The notes under the pieces: model-generated
Databases searched by the model: none
What the model saw: only the letters and a program-made list of their open reading frames with translations
What the model was told of the DNA's origin: nothing
NCBI GenBank assembly: GCA_902793405.1
Contig: CADBDH010000004.1
Coordinates: forward strand, 55,157-119,156
DNA length: 64,000 nt
Reading direction: 5' to 3'
Source of the DNA: an uncultured Bacteroidales bacterium
GTDB taxonomy: Bacteria > Bacteroidota > Bacteroidia > Bacteroidales > Muribaculaceae
Translations under genes and position numbers: made by a program
In this document: positions 16,860-24,448 of the stretch, in pieces
How the letters are laid out: each line of letters opens with the position of its first letter
Numbering within the stretch: position 1 is the first letter of the stretch

Positions 16860-17003
16860 ATGCAAAAAGACAAACCGACAATTAATCTTTCTATCCCTTT
16901 AGGATGGGAAATATTGGACGACTACCAGCTGAGTTATTTCTTTGGGCTGACATACATCGAAGGTTCTATTGATCTGAGAGATTCTATACATAGATCAGTT
17001 TGA
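16860..17003 (+). pseudogene. 47-codon reading frame, probable remnant of a phage/ICE-type hypothetical gene
   Basis: ATG at 16860 to TGA at 17001 encodes 47 aa (start MQKDKPTINLSIPLGWEIL, then DDYQLSYFFGL). The segment W-E-x-L-x-D-x-Q-L-x-Y-x-F-G-L recalls the opening of Bacteroidales phage or mobile-element hypothetical proteins that normally run over 150 aa, so this looks like a 5' fragment. The family link is from memory and weak. No promoter box is evident; the start sits directly after a hairpin. Confidence 0.35.
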
Positions 17004-17025
17004 TAATAGGAGCCAACTAACGCAC

Positions 17026-17079
17026 AAAACCCGCTGGAGTTTAGCGGGTTTTCATTTTTCCTGTGCGCCTGATAGGACT
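17026..17079 (+). repeat. Duplicate of the tRNA-Leu 3' end and its terminator (candidate att site)
   Basis: This 54-nt segment matches 21091-21143 with only a few differences. The last 19 nt (17061-17079) are identical to the tRNA-Leu acceptor/T-arm region at 21125-21143. A partial tRNA 3' copy in direct orientation is the classic footprint of integration at a tRNA gene. Confidence 0.8.
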
Positions 17080-17119
17080 GCACGATGCACCCTCCAAAAA
17101 CCTTAAAAAACCTCCCAAC

Positions 17120-17213
17120 GCCTGATTGACAGGCTTTTGCAAAACGCCAATAAGGCGTTAAAAGGCGTCTAAAGGCGTTGAACGGCGCAAAAAGGGGGAG
17201 CGTACGCTCCCCC
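17120..17213 (+). repeat. Island module repeat, copy 2, ending in a 20-bp perfect palindrome
   Basis: It contains CGCCTGATTGACAGGCTTTT (as in copy 1), several AAGGCGTT units, and the core at 17171-17213. The core ends in the perfect palindrome GGGGGAGCGTACGCTCCCCC (17194-17213). Confidence 0.8.
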
Positions 17214-17288
17214 ATGAAATGCAATAGAAGACCTTTATTATAATATCAATTCACTACACTTACTAGCAACTATGATCAAAACTTTTCG

Positions 17289-17296
17289 TATATTTG
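17289..17296 (+). promoter_or_regulatory. -7 box of the 436-aa membrane protein gene
   Basis: TATATTTG, about 77 nt upstream of the ATG at 17374. Confidence 0.55.
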
Positions 17297-17373
17297 CAGT
17301 GTTCACCGAGGTATTTGCCATCTAACAGTAGTTTTAATCCACCCTAACCACCTAATTTATATGAGAATTCAAA

Positions 17374-18684
17374 ATGGGAACTATAGTCATAACACATTTG
17401 AATATCATTGCGAGAATTGTCACGCATATCTACGTTTTTCTAACTTATATCTATATATTCTGTTATGCTTCAAACTTGCTTGGTAGCAGCTGGTGGAACT
17501 GGGTGTGGTTTTTTGCTACAGGATGCTTGTTATTGATAGACCTTTTTGCCGTTTTCATCGATATATTGACCCCGACGAACATATTATATCTGGGGAACTT
17601 TGCACTTCTTGGCATGATTTCCATGAGCATTAAAGTGCTGATACACGCTCCTGCAGCAAGTATCATCATCTTTGTTCTAGCATTATTGTATATTATAGAA
17701 TTGGGCTTAAAACGCTATACGTTCGCCGACATTTTTGGTGTGATGGGGCTTTTTATGGTTTGGCCATATATTGATTTCCACAATTGGTATGAGATAGCAG
17801 GCCTAATCGTTTTCTTTATATTGACAGTCCTTTTTCTGCTTTTTTCAAACGCTTGCCACTACATCAGCGATGAAATCAAGTATAAATATGATCCCCGAGA
17901 AGAATTCGGTGATTATGAAACCGATGCAAGCCCAGCCATAATTAGTCATTCTGTACTAGCTGCCGCCATCATGGTGTTTAGTCTTCTATTCATCAATTAC
18001 AAGAGCCCATTACTGGATCAGCAGCCAACCGTCGGATACATCTATCTACTCTATTGCATCTTAGGTATTAATTCCATCATTAAAAAGAATATCATTTCAG
18101 CATTATTGATAGTTCTGACTGCAGTCGGTTATTTCTTTTTCATATCCACTTGGTCCACTGCAGTCGAGTGGCTATGTCTGGGCCTGAGTTCAATCAAAGA
18201 TTGGCTATACTTTCTTTATTCCAGCATGAAATGGATCATGATTATGTTCGGAATAATAACGATACCCATTTTAATCATTCGTATGTATCAAATCATTTAC
18301 GACCTCATCAGACCCATTCATTACAAAGGCAGAAGCATGACATGTCCTCATTGTAGGAGGGAAATGGTATGGGGTGCATCCAAGACTATAGATGAAACCT
18401 TTGTTTGGGGCGTGAAATTTGCAGGTAACACGTTAGGTAAGTTTATGGGCTCAGAGTTCGGTAGCGTAGGACGAACCATCGGAGGTTTCTTAGGAAAATA
18501 CCTTGCTTCTAAATTAGTCGACGTAGTCACTAAAGTATATGATGATATTAATCGTAATAAACTCCATTTCAAATGTACGAAATGCAATCATAAGTGGATC
18601 CAACACGAAGAGGAAGGACTTATTGTTCGTTCACGCACAAGGAAATCTTACAAACTAAAATACCTGTTCAGCAAAGATGCCTGA
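17374..18684 (+). CDS. Polytopic membrane protein with a split zinc ribbon and glycine-zipper insert
   Basis: The 436-aa protein has about eight TM helices between residues 8 and 315. A soluble C-terminal tail follows. The tail holds two CxxC knuckles, CPHC (about 328-331) and CTKC (about 401-404), which together make a zinc ribbon. Between them is an unusual 45-aa Gly-rich amphipathic segment (WGVKFAGNTLGKFMG, then GRTIGGFLGKYLASKL) with GxxxG spacing. It is A+T-rich and alone in module B of the island. A zinc-ribbon-regulated membrane or pore protein is inferred. An overlapping frame from ATG 17361 encodes an HCENC motif, so the true N-terminus is uncertain. Confidence 0.7.
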   Translation: MGTIVITHLNIIARIVTHIYVFLTYIYIFCYASNLLGSSWWNWVWFFATGCLLLIDLFAVFIDILTPTNILYLGNFALLGMISMSIKVLIHAPAASIIIFVLALLYIIELGLKRYTFADIFGVMGLFMVWPYIDFHNWYEIAGLIVFFILTVLFLLFSNACHYISDEIKYKYDPREEFGDYETDASPAIISHSVLAAAIMVFSLLFINYKSPLLDQQPTVGYIYLLYCILGINSIIKKNIISALLIVLTAVGYFFFISTWSTAVEWLCLGLSSIKDWLYFLYSSMKWIMIMFGIITIPILIIRMYQIIYDLIRPIHYKGRSMTCPHCRREMVWGASKTIDETFVWGVKFAGNTLGKFMGSEFGSVGRTIGGFLGKYLASKLVDVVTKVYDDINRNKLHFKCTKCNHKWIQHEEEGLIVRSRTRKSYKLKYLFSKDA

Positions 18685-18864
18685 CTTGAATGACCAACTC
18701 TAATGGAAAAACCCTATATTTAACCCATTGGCTGAATCAGCAGATGGATACATGGAATTATCTGGCTATCAGGCGATATTATCTAGAATGAGAGGCGGGT
18801 CGAAGGCATGGCTTTACAGAGAACAACATGCAAGACCACCAAAGACAGACGTAAAAGGCGTGTC
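18685..18864. other. Intergenic, possible gene remnant
   Basis: No convincing gene lies here. A 48-codon open frame (18728-18874, starting at TTG and including an internal Met followed by ELSGYQAILSRM) runs into the island repeat and may be a decayed gene end. Composition is A+T-rich as in the rest of the island. Confidence 0.3.
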
Positions 18865-18906
18865 AAGGCATTGAACGACGCAAAAAGGGGGAGCGCACGC
18901 ACCCCC
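18865..18906 (+). repeat. Island module repeat, copy 3
   Basis: AAGGCATTGAACGACGCAAA, then AAGGGGGAGCGCACGCACCCCC. It differs from copies 1 and 2 at a few positions and keeps the G-run/C-run arms. Confidence 0.75.
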
Positions 18907-18935
18907 AATGTTACATTCAACATTCTCCTATGGAA

Positions 18936-18943
18936 TATATTTG
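18936..18943 (+). promoter_or_regulatory. Candidate upstream -7 box for the two-gene island operon
   Basis: TATATTTG. It would give a 310-nt leader. The identical box at 19059-19066 is the better candidate. Confidence 0.3.
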
Positions 18944-19058
18944 TAACAATTCACATTTTTGTTCTATGAGGGCACAATTAATAGTTTACCTATATTCAGA
19001 AAAATAGCTTTTTGGGGCGAAAAAGTAACAAAATATAGAAGAACCACGAAATAATGTG

Positions 19059-19066
19059 TATATTTG
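19059..19066 (+). promoter_or_regulatory. -7 box of the two-gene island operon
   Basis: TATATTTG followed by a leader of about 185 nt to the ATG at 19258. The leader has no obvious long hairpin. Confidence 0.5.
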
Positions 19067-19257
19067 CAGTTGTTCTTTGGTTATGTCCGTCATCTGATGT
19101 AGTGTCATGTGCATAGCAGCGAACAAACAACATAAAGAAAAGCGTTTACTTGACTACGATAGATAAGTACTGGCTCCACGCTTATTTATGTTAAAAGACT
19201 TTTGTGTTACTCAGACGCCATAGGGAGTCAGTGGCAATAAACCTTGAAACAATAATT

Positions 19258-19635
19258 ATGGCAAGTTTACAAGATGAAGTAAAAAGAGTATGTGATTTAG
19301 CTGATGGAGTATTAGATGATCCTAGCAAATCTGTTAAAGACATTGCAATGACTATTGGTCTTGACTATTTGGGTGGAGTGCTTCTTGCTCCTATAAGCCC
19401 TGTTCTAATGGCGGCATGGGTTGCTAAAAAGCTTTTTAACAAAAAAAAGCATGAAGAAGAGAAAGAGCGTATGCTACGAGAGGTCATTCGAAAGCAGCAA
19501 GCCGTAATTAAGAGACTTGAAGACGAACAGGCGCGGCTTCGTAAACAGAATGCCGATAATCGAAAAGAAATAGAGCATCTAAAAGAAATACTTAAAATGC
19601 TTGAAAGTACTGAAGCACAACTTAGAGCCGCATAA
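19258..19635 (+). CDS. Small protein: hydrophobic helix plus long coiled coil
   Basis: ATG 19258 (MASLQDEVKRV) is chosen over an in-frame start at 19204, whose extension is not protein-like. The 125-aa protein has a helical N-terminus and then a Gly-containing hydrophobic stretch (YLGGVLLAPISPVLMAAWVA, about 37-57) that may insert in a membrane. A continuous coiled coil rich in Lys/Glu/Arg/Gln (60-125) follows. It lies 2 bp upstream of the 471-aa gene, so the two are translated from one mRNA and probably form a complex. The family is not recognised. Confidence 0.75.
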   Translation: MASLQDEVKRVCDLADGVLDDPSKSVKDIAMTIGLDYLGGVLLAPISPVLMAAWVAKKLFNKKKHEEEKERMLREVIRKQQAVIKRLEDEQARLRKQNADNRKEIEHLKEILKMLESTEAQLRAA

Positions 19636-19637
19636 CG

Positions 19638-21053
19638 ATGGGACGATATCAATATTCAGAGTCTGAAAAGGAGACTCTTAAAGTTCTGAAAATGCAAGAG
19701 AATCAGCTTAAAGATCTTGAAAGGGGTATTCAAGAAGCATCTTCTGATGCAGATAAAGATGCTGATGACCTTGCAGAATTGCGTCAACGAGCAGAAGCCT
19801 TACTAAAAAGACGGGGTATAACTCCTCCTGAGAAACAAGAGGCACCAATTGAAGATACGAAAATCAAGATTCGTGAAGAAGATATTCCTTCTTGGGATGA
19901 TATAGCTACTAAGGCCCATGCTACTGTCCCACAAGATGTAGAATTTGAAGACCTTCTTTCAAAAGAAGAATTTCAATTCTGTATTGACGAGGTGCAGCGA
20001 ATTAATGATGAGTTTTCTCAAAAAACCGGTATCCTTAACAAGAAAGATATGGCCTTCTTAGTGGTTGCAACCGCATTGCAAACAGCAAGATGGCTAATCA
20101 TCCAGGAGATTTGCGGAGACTTGGGGCAAAAGGCTGACAGTAGTTCTCGACTTGACCATAACGACCAGAGCATAAAAGACAAAATTAATAAATCAAATAA
20201 GTCTTTTCAAAAGCGCTTTGAAAGCCATGGCCATAGAGAAAGTTTCAAGAACTATAAATCTTGGGAGCAAATCATTTTCAGCAGTGCGCCTTTTGACACA
20301 GCGGTAAATTCAGCTGATTTTGGTGTTAATCTTGAAGGGCGATATCACAGATATAAAACCTTAGGACACGATCCAATGCTTGGTTGGATATTTGGAACCG
20401 CAAATTTCATAACGGATACTTGTACACTTTCAGACTTTAGTTCTTATAGAATATCAAGGATTGGTACACCTCATTTTTCTGAGCCAACAGACCTTGGCAC
20501 AATCTTCTATGAGGTATTTGATAGTGTCAAAGAAGATCCATTAAGATTGCTTGCTGGTCTATTTGCTGAATTAGTTCATCTTAAATCTGATGTTTTTACA
20601 AAACTCGGGCTTCCTGTGCCAGTTATCCAAACTTTTTCAGAGTCATTTGCCGGAGATTTATATCGGAGCCAGTATGATTCCCTTTGCTTATTGAGGGATG
20701 TTGCAATCATAGGAAATCAAGCCGCATGGAGCATATTGATCAATATGATTATCGGAGCTATTCACGGTTTTCTGTATGATCCACAAAAAGATGGTGATGA
20801 CAAAAAGTTGTACGAGGTAAGAACCAGGGAAATTCTGTGTATTTCAAATGCACTGGCATCAGCAGGTAATATTGCTTATGCAATAGGGACGGAAGATTGG
20901 AGGAAGCTTGATGTAGGTGGTATTCTTGTATCATTATATCGACTCTTCACCGATGTTCGATTTATAACGAGAGTAAAAAAACAATTTATTGAAACTGAAA
21001 TGGACAAAGTTCTTGAGAAAGAGCTCAAAGAACTTGAGGCTTACTTTGAATGA
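19638..21053 (+). CDS. Orphan 471-aa protein of a two-gene island operon
   Basis: It begins with a coiled coil (residues 8-65, ending in an ALLKRRG motif). A Pro/Glu linker and a largely helical domain follow. Notable segments are DMAFLVVATALQTARWLI (about 133-150), GHDPMLGWIFGTANFITDT (about 242-260), and moderately hydrophobic helices near 360-375. The G-H-D-P-x-L-G-W-x-F-G-T motif looks conserved-family-like, but I cannot name the family. It is the last gene before tRNA-Leu and shares the bidirectional terminator at 21084. The tight pairing with a coiled-coil partner in an island at a tRNA fits a defence or mobile-element module; this is inference. Confidence 0.75.
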   Translation: MGRYQYSESEKETLKVLKMQENQLKDLERGIQEASSDADKDADDLAELRQRAEALLKRRGITPPEKQEAPIEDTKIKIREEDIPSWDDIATKAHATVPQDVEFEDLLSKEEFQFCIDEVQRINDEFSQKTGILNKKDMAFLVVATALQTARWLIIQEICGDLGQKADSSSRLDHNDQSIKDKINKSNKSFQKRFESHGHRESFKNYKSWEQIIFSSAPFDTAVNSADFGVNLEGRYHRYKTLGHDPMLGWIFGTANFITDTCTLSDFSSYRISRIGTPHFSEPTDLGTIFYEVFDSVKEDPLRLLAGLFAELVHLKSDVFTKLGLPVPVIQTFSESFAGDLYRSQYDSLCLLRDVAIIGNQAAWSILINMIIGAIHGFLYDPQKDGDDKKLYEVRTREILCISNALASAGNIAYAIGTEDWRKLDVGGILVSLYRLFTDVRFITRVKKQFIETEMDKVLEKELKELEAYFE

Positions 21054-21083
21054 TATCGAATAGCTTGAATCAAAGTCACACCA

Positions 21084-21124
21084 AAAAGCCAAAACCCGCT
21101 GGAGTTCAGCGGGTTTTGGCTTTT
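21084..21124. terminator. Bidirectional terminator between the island operon and tRNA-Leu
   Basis: Perfect 18-bp arms (21084-21101 and 21107-21124) with AAAA/TTTT ends on both strands. It can terminate the plus-strand operon and the minus-strand tRNA. Confidence 0.9.
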
Positions 21125-21127
21125 CTG

Positions 21128-21209
21128 TGCGCCTGATAGGACTCGAACCTACACAACCGGAGTTACCAGATCCTAAGTCTGGCGCGTCTACCAATTTCGC
21201 CACAGGCGC
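21128..21209 (-). tRNA. tRNA-Leu (anticodon UAG)
   Basis: The 82-nt class II tRNA has acceptor stem GCGCCTG pairing with CAGGCGC, discriminator A, and no encoded CCA. The anticodon stem-loop CCAGA-CTTAGGA-TCTGG gives anticodon UAG. T-arm sequence GGTTCGAGTCC is present. It is the integration target implied by the 3'-end copy at 17061-17079. Confidence 0.95.
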
Positions 21210-21298
21210 GTGGTTGCTCTCAGCGAAGATGGGTTGCGCCTCAGGATAATCAAAAGTGATTTTGTTCTCCGTTCGGCTTGCACCATCTTTTGCGGGTG

Positions 21299-21306
21299 CA
21301 AAGGTA
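21299..21306 (-). promoter_or_regulatory. -7 box upstream of tRNA-Leu
   Basis: TACCTTTG on the minus strand, 90 nt upstream of the tRNA 5' end. No clear -33 element. Confidence 0.5.
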
Positions 21307-21385
21307 GTGTTTTTTTGGTTAACTGTTGTCAGTTAACCTTGAATAGTTTGCCTCGGGCAGTTGTTTTTTCTGCGCTGGATGGCTG

Positions 21386-21598
21386 TTAGGAGTTATTTGA
21401 CTGGATGTCGGCAAGGATTTGTTTGAGTTGCTCGTCGGCTGCGGTGAGCTTTTTGCGGCAGATGCCGAGCAGTTCCTTGCTGCGCTTGGTGTAGGCGCTC
21501 AGGTTGTCGATGCTGCACTGCGGGTCTTGCATCTTCTGTACCAGTTGTTCCAGTTCGGTAACTGCCTGGGTATAAGTCATTTCGTTGTTTTCTTCCAT
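21386..21598 (-). CDS. xseB: Exodeoxyribonuclease VII small subunit
   Basis: The 70-aa protein has the family pattern: YTQAVTELEQLVQKMQ near the start, then an L-S-x-Y-x-K-x-x-x-L-L helix (NLSAYTKRSKELLGIC). It is the regulatory subunit of the single-strand-specific, oligonucleotide-producing nuclease. The start may be the first ATG (MEENNEM) or the second (MTYTQ). It lies 58 bp downstream of xseA with heptamer repeats in the gap, and is the last gene of the trmB-to-xseB group. Confidence 0.9.
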   Translation of the reverse strand: MEENNEMTYTQAVTELEQLVQKMQDPQCSIDNLSAYTKRSKELLGICRKKLTAADEQLKQILADIQSNNS

Positions 21599-21603
21599 AT
21601 ATT

Positions 21604-21638
21604 AAAGTTGTTAGTTTTTAGTTGTTAGTTTTTAGTTG
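21604..21638 (-). repeat. CTAACAA/CTAAAAA heptamer leader repeat before xseB
   Basis: Read on the minus strand, five 7-nt units (CTAAAAACTAACAACTAAAA) end just before the xseB start. They have no G on the sense strand and a TAA in every unit. Confidence 0.75.
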
Positions 21639-21656
21639 GCATCCGCATACATTTTA

Positions 21657-22982
21657 TTAATTCACGGTGGCATCGGCTGCGCCCTCGGCGAACTGCATCG
21701 TGACTTGGTCACCGGGGTGCAGCTGCGTGGCATTGGTCACACATTTGTCACCCACCCTGACAAGGGCGTAGCCGCGGCGCAGGGTGCCCGCGGGTGACAG
21801 TAGGGTCGCCTTGTCGTCCAGGGCCTGCAGGCGTTGCTGCTCGCGCTGCATGGCGCGTGTGATGGTGTCGCCGATGCGCTCGATGGCGCGTTCCAGGCGG
21901 GTGCGTTGGCTGGCAATCAGGTTGGTGGCGGCAACGGGAATGCTGCGGGCATGGTTGTCGAGGCGTATGCGGTTGGTATCGATGATGCGTTGCGCTGTGG
22001 CGGGGATCATGCTGGTGTAATAGGCCAACTGTTCCCTGGCCTGGCTCACCGTGTCGCGCACCGATGTCACGACGGCCTCCTGCAGTTCGTTGAGCCGCGA
22101 CAGGGCTGCCGTGCCGCACTGGATGAGCCACTCGGCGGCGGCAGTGGGCGTCTTGACGCGTATCGAGGCAACATCGTCGAGCACAGTGACGTCGCGCTCA
22201 TGGCCAATTCCCACAATAATGGGGATAGGGAACTGGGCGACGGTCGAAGCCAGGTCGTAGTTGTCAAATGAATTGAGGTCGCTGGTCGAGCCTCCGCCAC
22301 GGATGATGACCACGCAATCAAACAGGTCGATGTGCCGGTTGATGCGGTCGAGCGCTGCCAGCACAGTGGGTACCGTCTTGTCGCCCTGCATGACGGCATG
22401 GAACAGACAAGGGTAGAACTGCAGGCCGTAGGGGTTGCCCTGCAGCTGATTCATGAAATCACCGTAGCCTGCAGCGCCCTCGGCGCTGATGATGGCGATG
22501 CGCTGCGGCACGTCGGGCCAGGGCAGTTCCTTGTTCATGTCCAGGATGCCCTCGGCCTTGAGGCGGTTGATGATTTCCTGCCGCTGGCGCGCCATGTCGC
22601 CCAGAGTGTAGCTGGGGTCGATGTCGTTGATGACGACCTTCAAGCCGAACTGGCGGTGGAAGTTGGCAGTCACATTGACCAGCACCTTCATGCCGCTGGC
22701 AAGGGTCTGACCCGTCGTCTGCTGGAAGTCGTAATAGAGCGTCCTGTACTTGTTCGCCCAGATGGCGGCGCCCACGCGTGCTATGGTCGTTCCCTGGCCA
22801 TCTTTCTCGATAAGTTCCAGGTAGCAGTGGCCGCTGCGGTTCAGGCGCAGGTCACTGGTCTCGGCGATGACCCACTGGTTCTGCAGGATGGGTTCGCCGG
22901 CGATGAGCCGCTCGATGCGCGCATTAAAGGCGCTCAAGGTCATGCCCTTGGGCTGCTCGTTATTGGATGTGGTGCTGTTCAC
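21657..22982 (-). CDS. xseA: Exodeoxyribonuclease VII large subunit
   Basis: The 441-aa protein has an N-terminal OB-fold (WVIAETSDLRLNRSGHCYLELIEK), then the catalytic domain with PQRIAIISAEGAAGYGDF and the signature DCVVIIRGGGSTSDLNSFDNYDLA. A long helical region (about 290-410) forms the coiled arm that holds the small subunits. Length and order are standard. The start overlaps the end of the DUF3256 gene by 4 bp, showing translational coupling. Confidence 0.95.
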   Translation of the reverse strand: MNSTTSNNEQPKGMTLSAFNARIERLIAGEPILQNQWVIAETSDLRLNRSGHCYLELIEKDGQGTTIARVGAAIWANKYRTLYYDFQQTTGQTLASGMKVLVNVTANFHRQFGLKVVINDIDPSYTLGDMARQRQEIINRLKAEGILDMNKELPWPDVPQRIAIISAEGAAGYGDFMNQLQGNPYGLQFYPCLFHAVMQGDKTVPTVLAALDRINRHIDLFDCVVIIRGGGSTSDLNSFDNYDLASTVAQFPIPIIVGIGHERDVTVLDDVASIRVKTPTAAAEWLIQCGTAALSRLNELQEAVVTSVRDTVSQAREQLAYYTSMIPATAQRIIDTNRIRLDNHARSIPVAATNLIASQRTRLERAIERIGDTITRAMQREQQRLQALDDKATLLSPAGTLRRGYALVRVGDKCVTNATQLHPGDQVTMQFAEGAADATVN

Positions 22983-23617
22983 TTGACGGGCTTGATTTTC
23001 AGGCCGTTAAAACGGTAGTTGAGCGATGGCTTGAGGTAGCCGGCATAGCGCTTGTACTCGCTGGGCGCAAGAAACTGCTCCAGGCCGTGAGTGGCCTCGA
23101 TGAGGTCGCGTTTCTCGCCCTTGAAGGTGAGCCGGATGAGCGGGAAAATCATCGCATCCTGCAAGTCGGCACGCAGTTCCCTGGGCATCTTCTTGACAAA
23201 GAAATCGTCGATGGCCGGCATCGTGAACAGGCGGTCGCTGATGTATCGCTGCCAGTGGACGTTCCACTGGGTGAGGCGGCTGTCGGGAGTGGGGGTCATG
23301 ACTGTCTCGATAACGGTGATGACGGTATCCTTGCCCACCTTTCTCATGACCATCTCCACCACCTTGGCGTGGCTGGTCTGCACCTTGAGGTAGGTGCTGT
23401 CCAGCTCCAGCAGGCTGCTCTCGCCGGTCAGGTTGTTGGCCATGGCGAACGTTTGGCCGCTGTTGTAGTAGTCCACCATGTCCAGCCGATTAGTGCGGGT
23501 GAGCAAGGGAAAGATGTTCCCAGGCTCACTCGCAAAAAAGTCGGCGATGGTGCGTGCCGTTCCTGTCAATGGCAGCAACGCCAACGACAGGACGAGGATG
23601 CTATAAAAGCGTTTCAT
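22979..23617 (-). CDS. DUF3256-family secreted protein
   Basis: The 212-aa protein has a signal peptide (LALLPLTGTART). The mature part begins IADFFASEPGNIFPLLT, the pattern of the Bacteroidales DUF3256 family. The family's role is unknown. It is periplasmic or envelope-associated. It abuts the M48 protease gene (stop and start directly adjacent) and overlaps xseA by 4 bp, in a tight operon. Confidence 0.8.
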   Translation of the reverse strand: MKRFYSILVLSLALLPLTGTARTIADFFASEPGNIFPLLTRTNRLDMVDYYNSGQTFAMANNLTGESSLLELDSTYLKVQTSHAKVVEMVMRKVGKDTVITVIETVMTPTPDSRLTQWNVHWQRYISDRLFTMPAIDDFFVKKMPRELRADLQDAMIFPLIRLTFKGEKRDLIEATHGLEQFLAPSEYKRYAGYLKPSLNYRFNGLKIKPVK

Positions 23618-24418
23618 TTATTTGGCGCCTCCGTACTGCTTTTTAACCTCGGGCAGCCATTTCTGGATGTCGGCGATGCGCGTGGCATGGCTCGGGTGCG
23701 AGCTCATGAATTCGGGCGGCTCTTGGCCCGAGGTGGCCGACATCTTCTGCCAGAAGGTGATAGCTACATCAGGATTGTATCCGGCGATGGTCATCAGCAC
23801 CAGGCCCATCTTGTCGGCCTCGCTCTCATGCTTGCGCGAGAAGGGCTGCATCACGCCATATTGGGCACCCAGGCCATAGACCTGCTGTGCGATCTGCTGC
23901 GTGGCAGCGCTCTTGCCGCTGGTGAGGATGCCGATGGCATTGGCACCATACTGGGCCAGCACCTGTTGACTCATGCGCTCGTTGCTGTGCTTGGCAACGG
24001 CGTGAGCCACCTCGTGACCGATGACAACTGCCAATTCGTCGTCGCTGCTGACAAGGTTCATAATGCCCTCATACACAACGATTTTTCCGCCAGGCATACA
24101 CCAAGCGTTGACATCGTTACTCCTGACCAGATTGAACTCCCAAGCGAAGTTCTGGAGCTCGCTCTCGAGGCCGGCATACCTGAGGTAGGCCTCGGTAGCG
24201 GCGGCGATGCGCTGGCCAACACGGGTGACTTGGGCACTCTGGGTCTTGTTGGTGGAAATGGGAGCCGTCTGCATGAAGCTGGCATACTGCTGCAGACTAG
24301 CAGCCAGCACCTCCTGATCACTGACAAGATTCAACTGTTTGCGGCCCGTGATGGGAACGGATCCGCAGCTGGTGAGCAGCATTGCGGCAACAGCCAGCAT
24401 AGCGATAATCTTTTTCAT
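23618..24418 (-). CDS. M48-family zinc metallopeptidase, lipoprotein
   Basis: The 266-aa protein has a lipoprotein signal with Cys about 18 (LLTSCGSVPITGRKQL). The gluzincin motif HEVAH sits in VVIGHEVAHAVAKHSNERMS, and the third ligand is in ESEADKMGL about 50 residues later. The motif GKIVVYEGIM before it is typical of BepA/LoiP-like periplasmic M48 proteases, which degrade or help assemble outer-membrane proteins. All metal ligands are present, so it should be active. It sits in an operon between mrp and DUF3256. Confidence 0.92.
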   Translation of the reverse strand: MKKIIAMLAVAAMLLTSCGSVPITGRKQLNLVSDQEVLAASLQQYASFMQTAPISTNKTQSAQVTRVGQRIAAATEAYLRYAGLESELQNFAWEFNLVRSNDVNAWCMPGGKIVVYEGIMNLVSSDDELAVVIGHEVAHAVAKHSNERMSQQVLAQYGANAIGILTSGKSAATQQIAQQVYGLGAQYGVMQPFSRKHESEADKMGLVLMTIAGYNPDVAITFWQKMSATSGQEPPEFMSSHPSHATRIADIQKWLPEVKKQYGGAK

Positions 24419-24448
24419 AGTCGATAAATTTTGGTTAGTATATAACGT

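Noticed and set aside
17026-21143. Calling the island an active integrative element
   Set aside because: No integrase, relaxase or transposase gene is present in the segment; only the tRNA footprint supports mobility.
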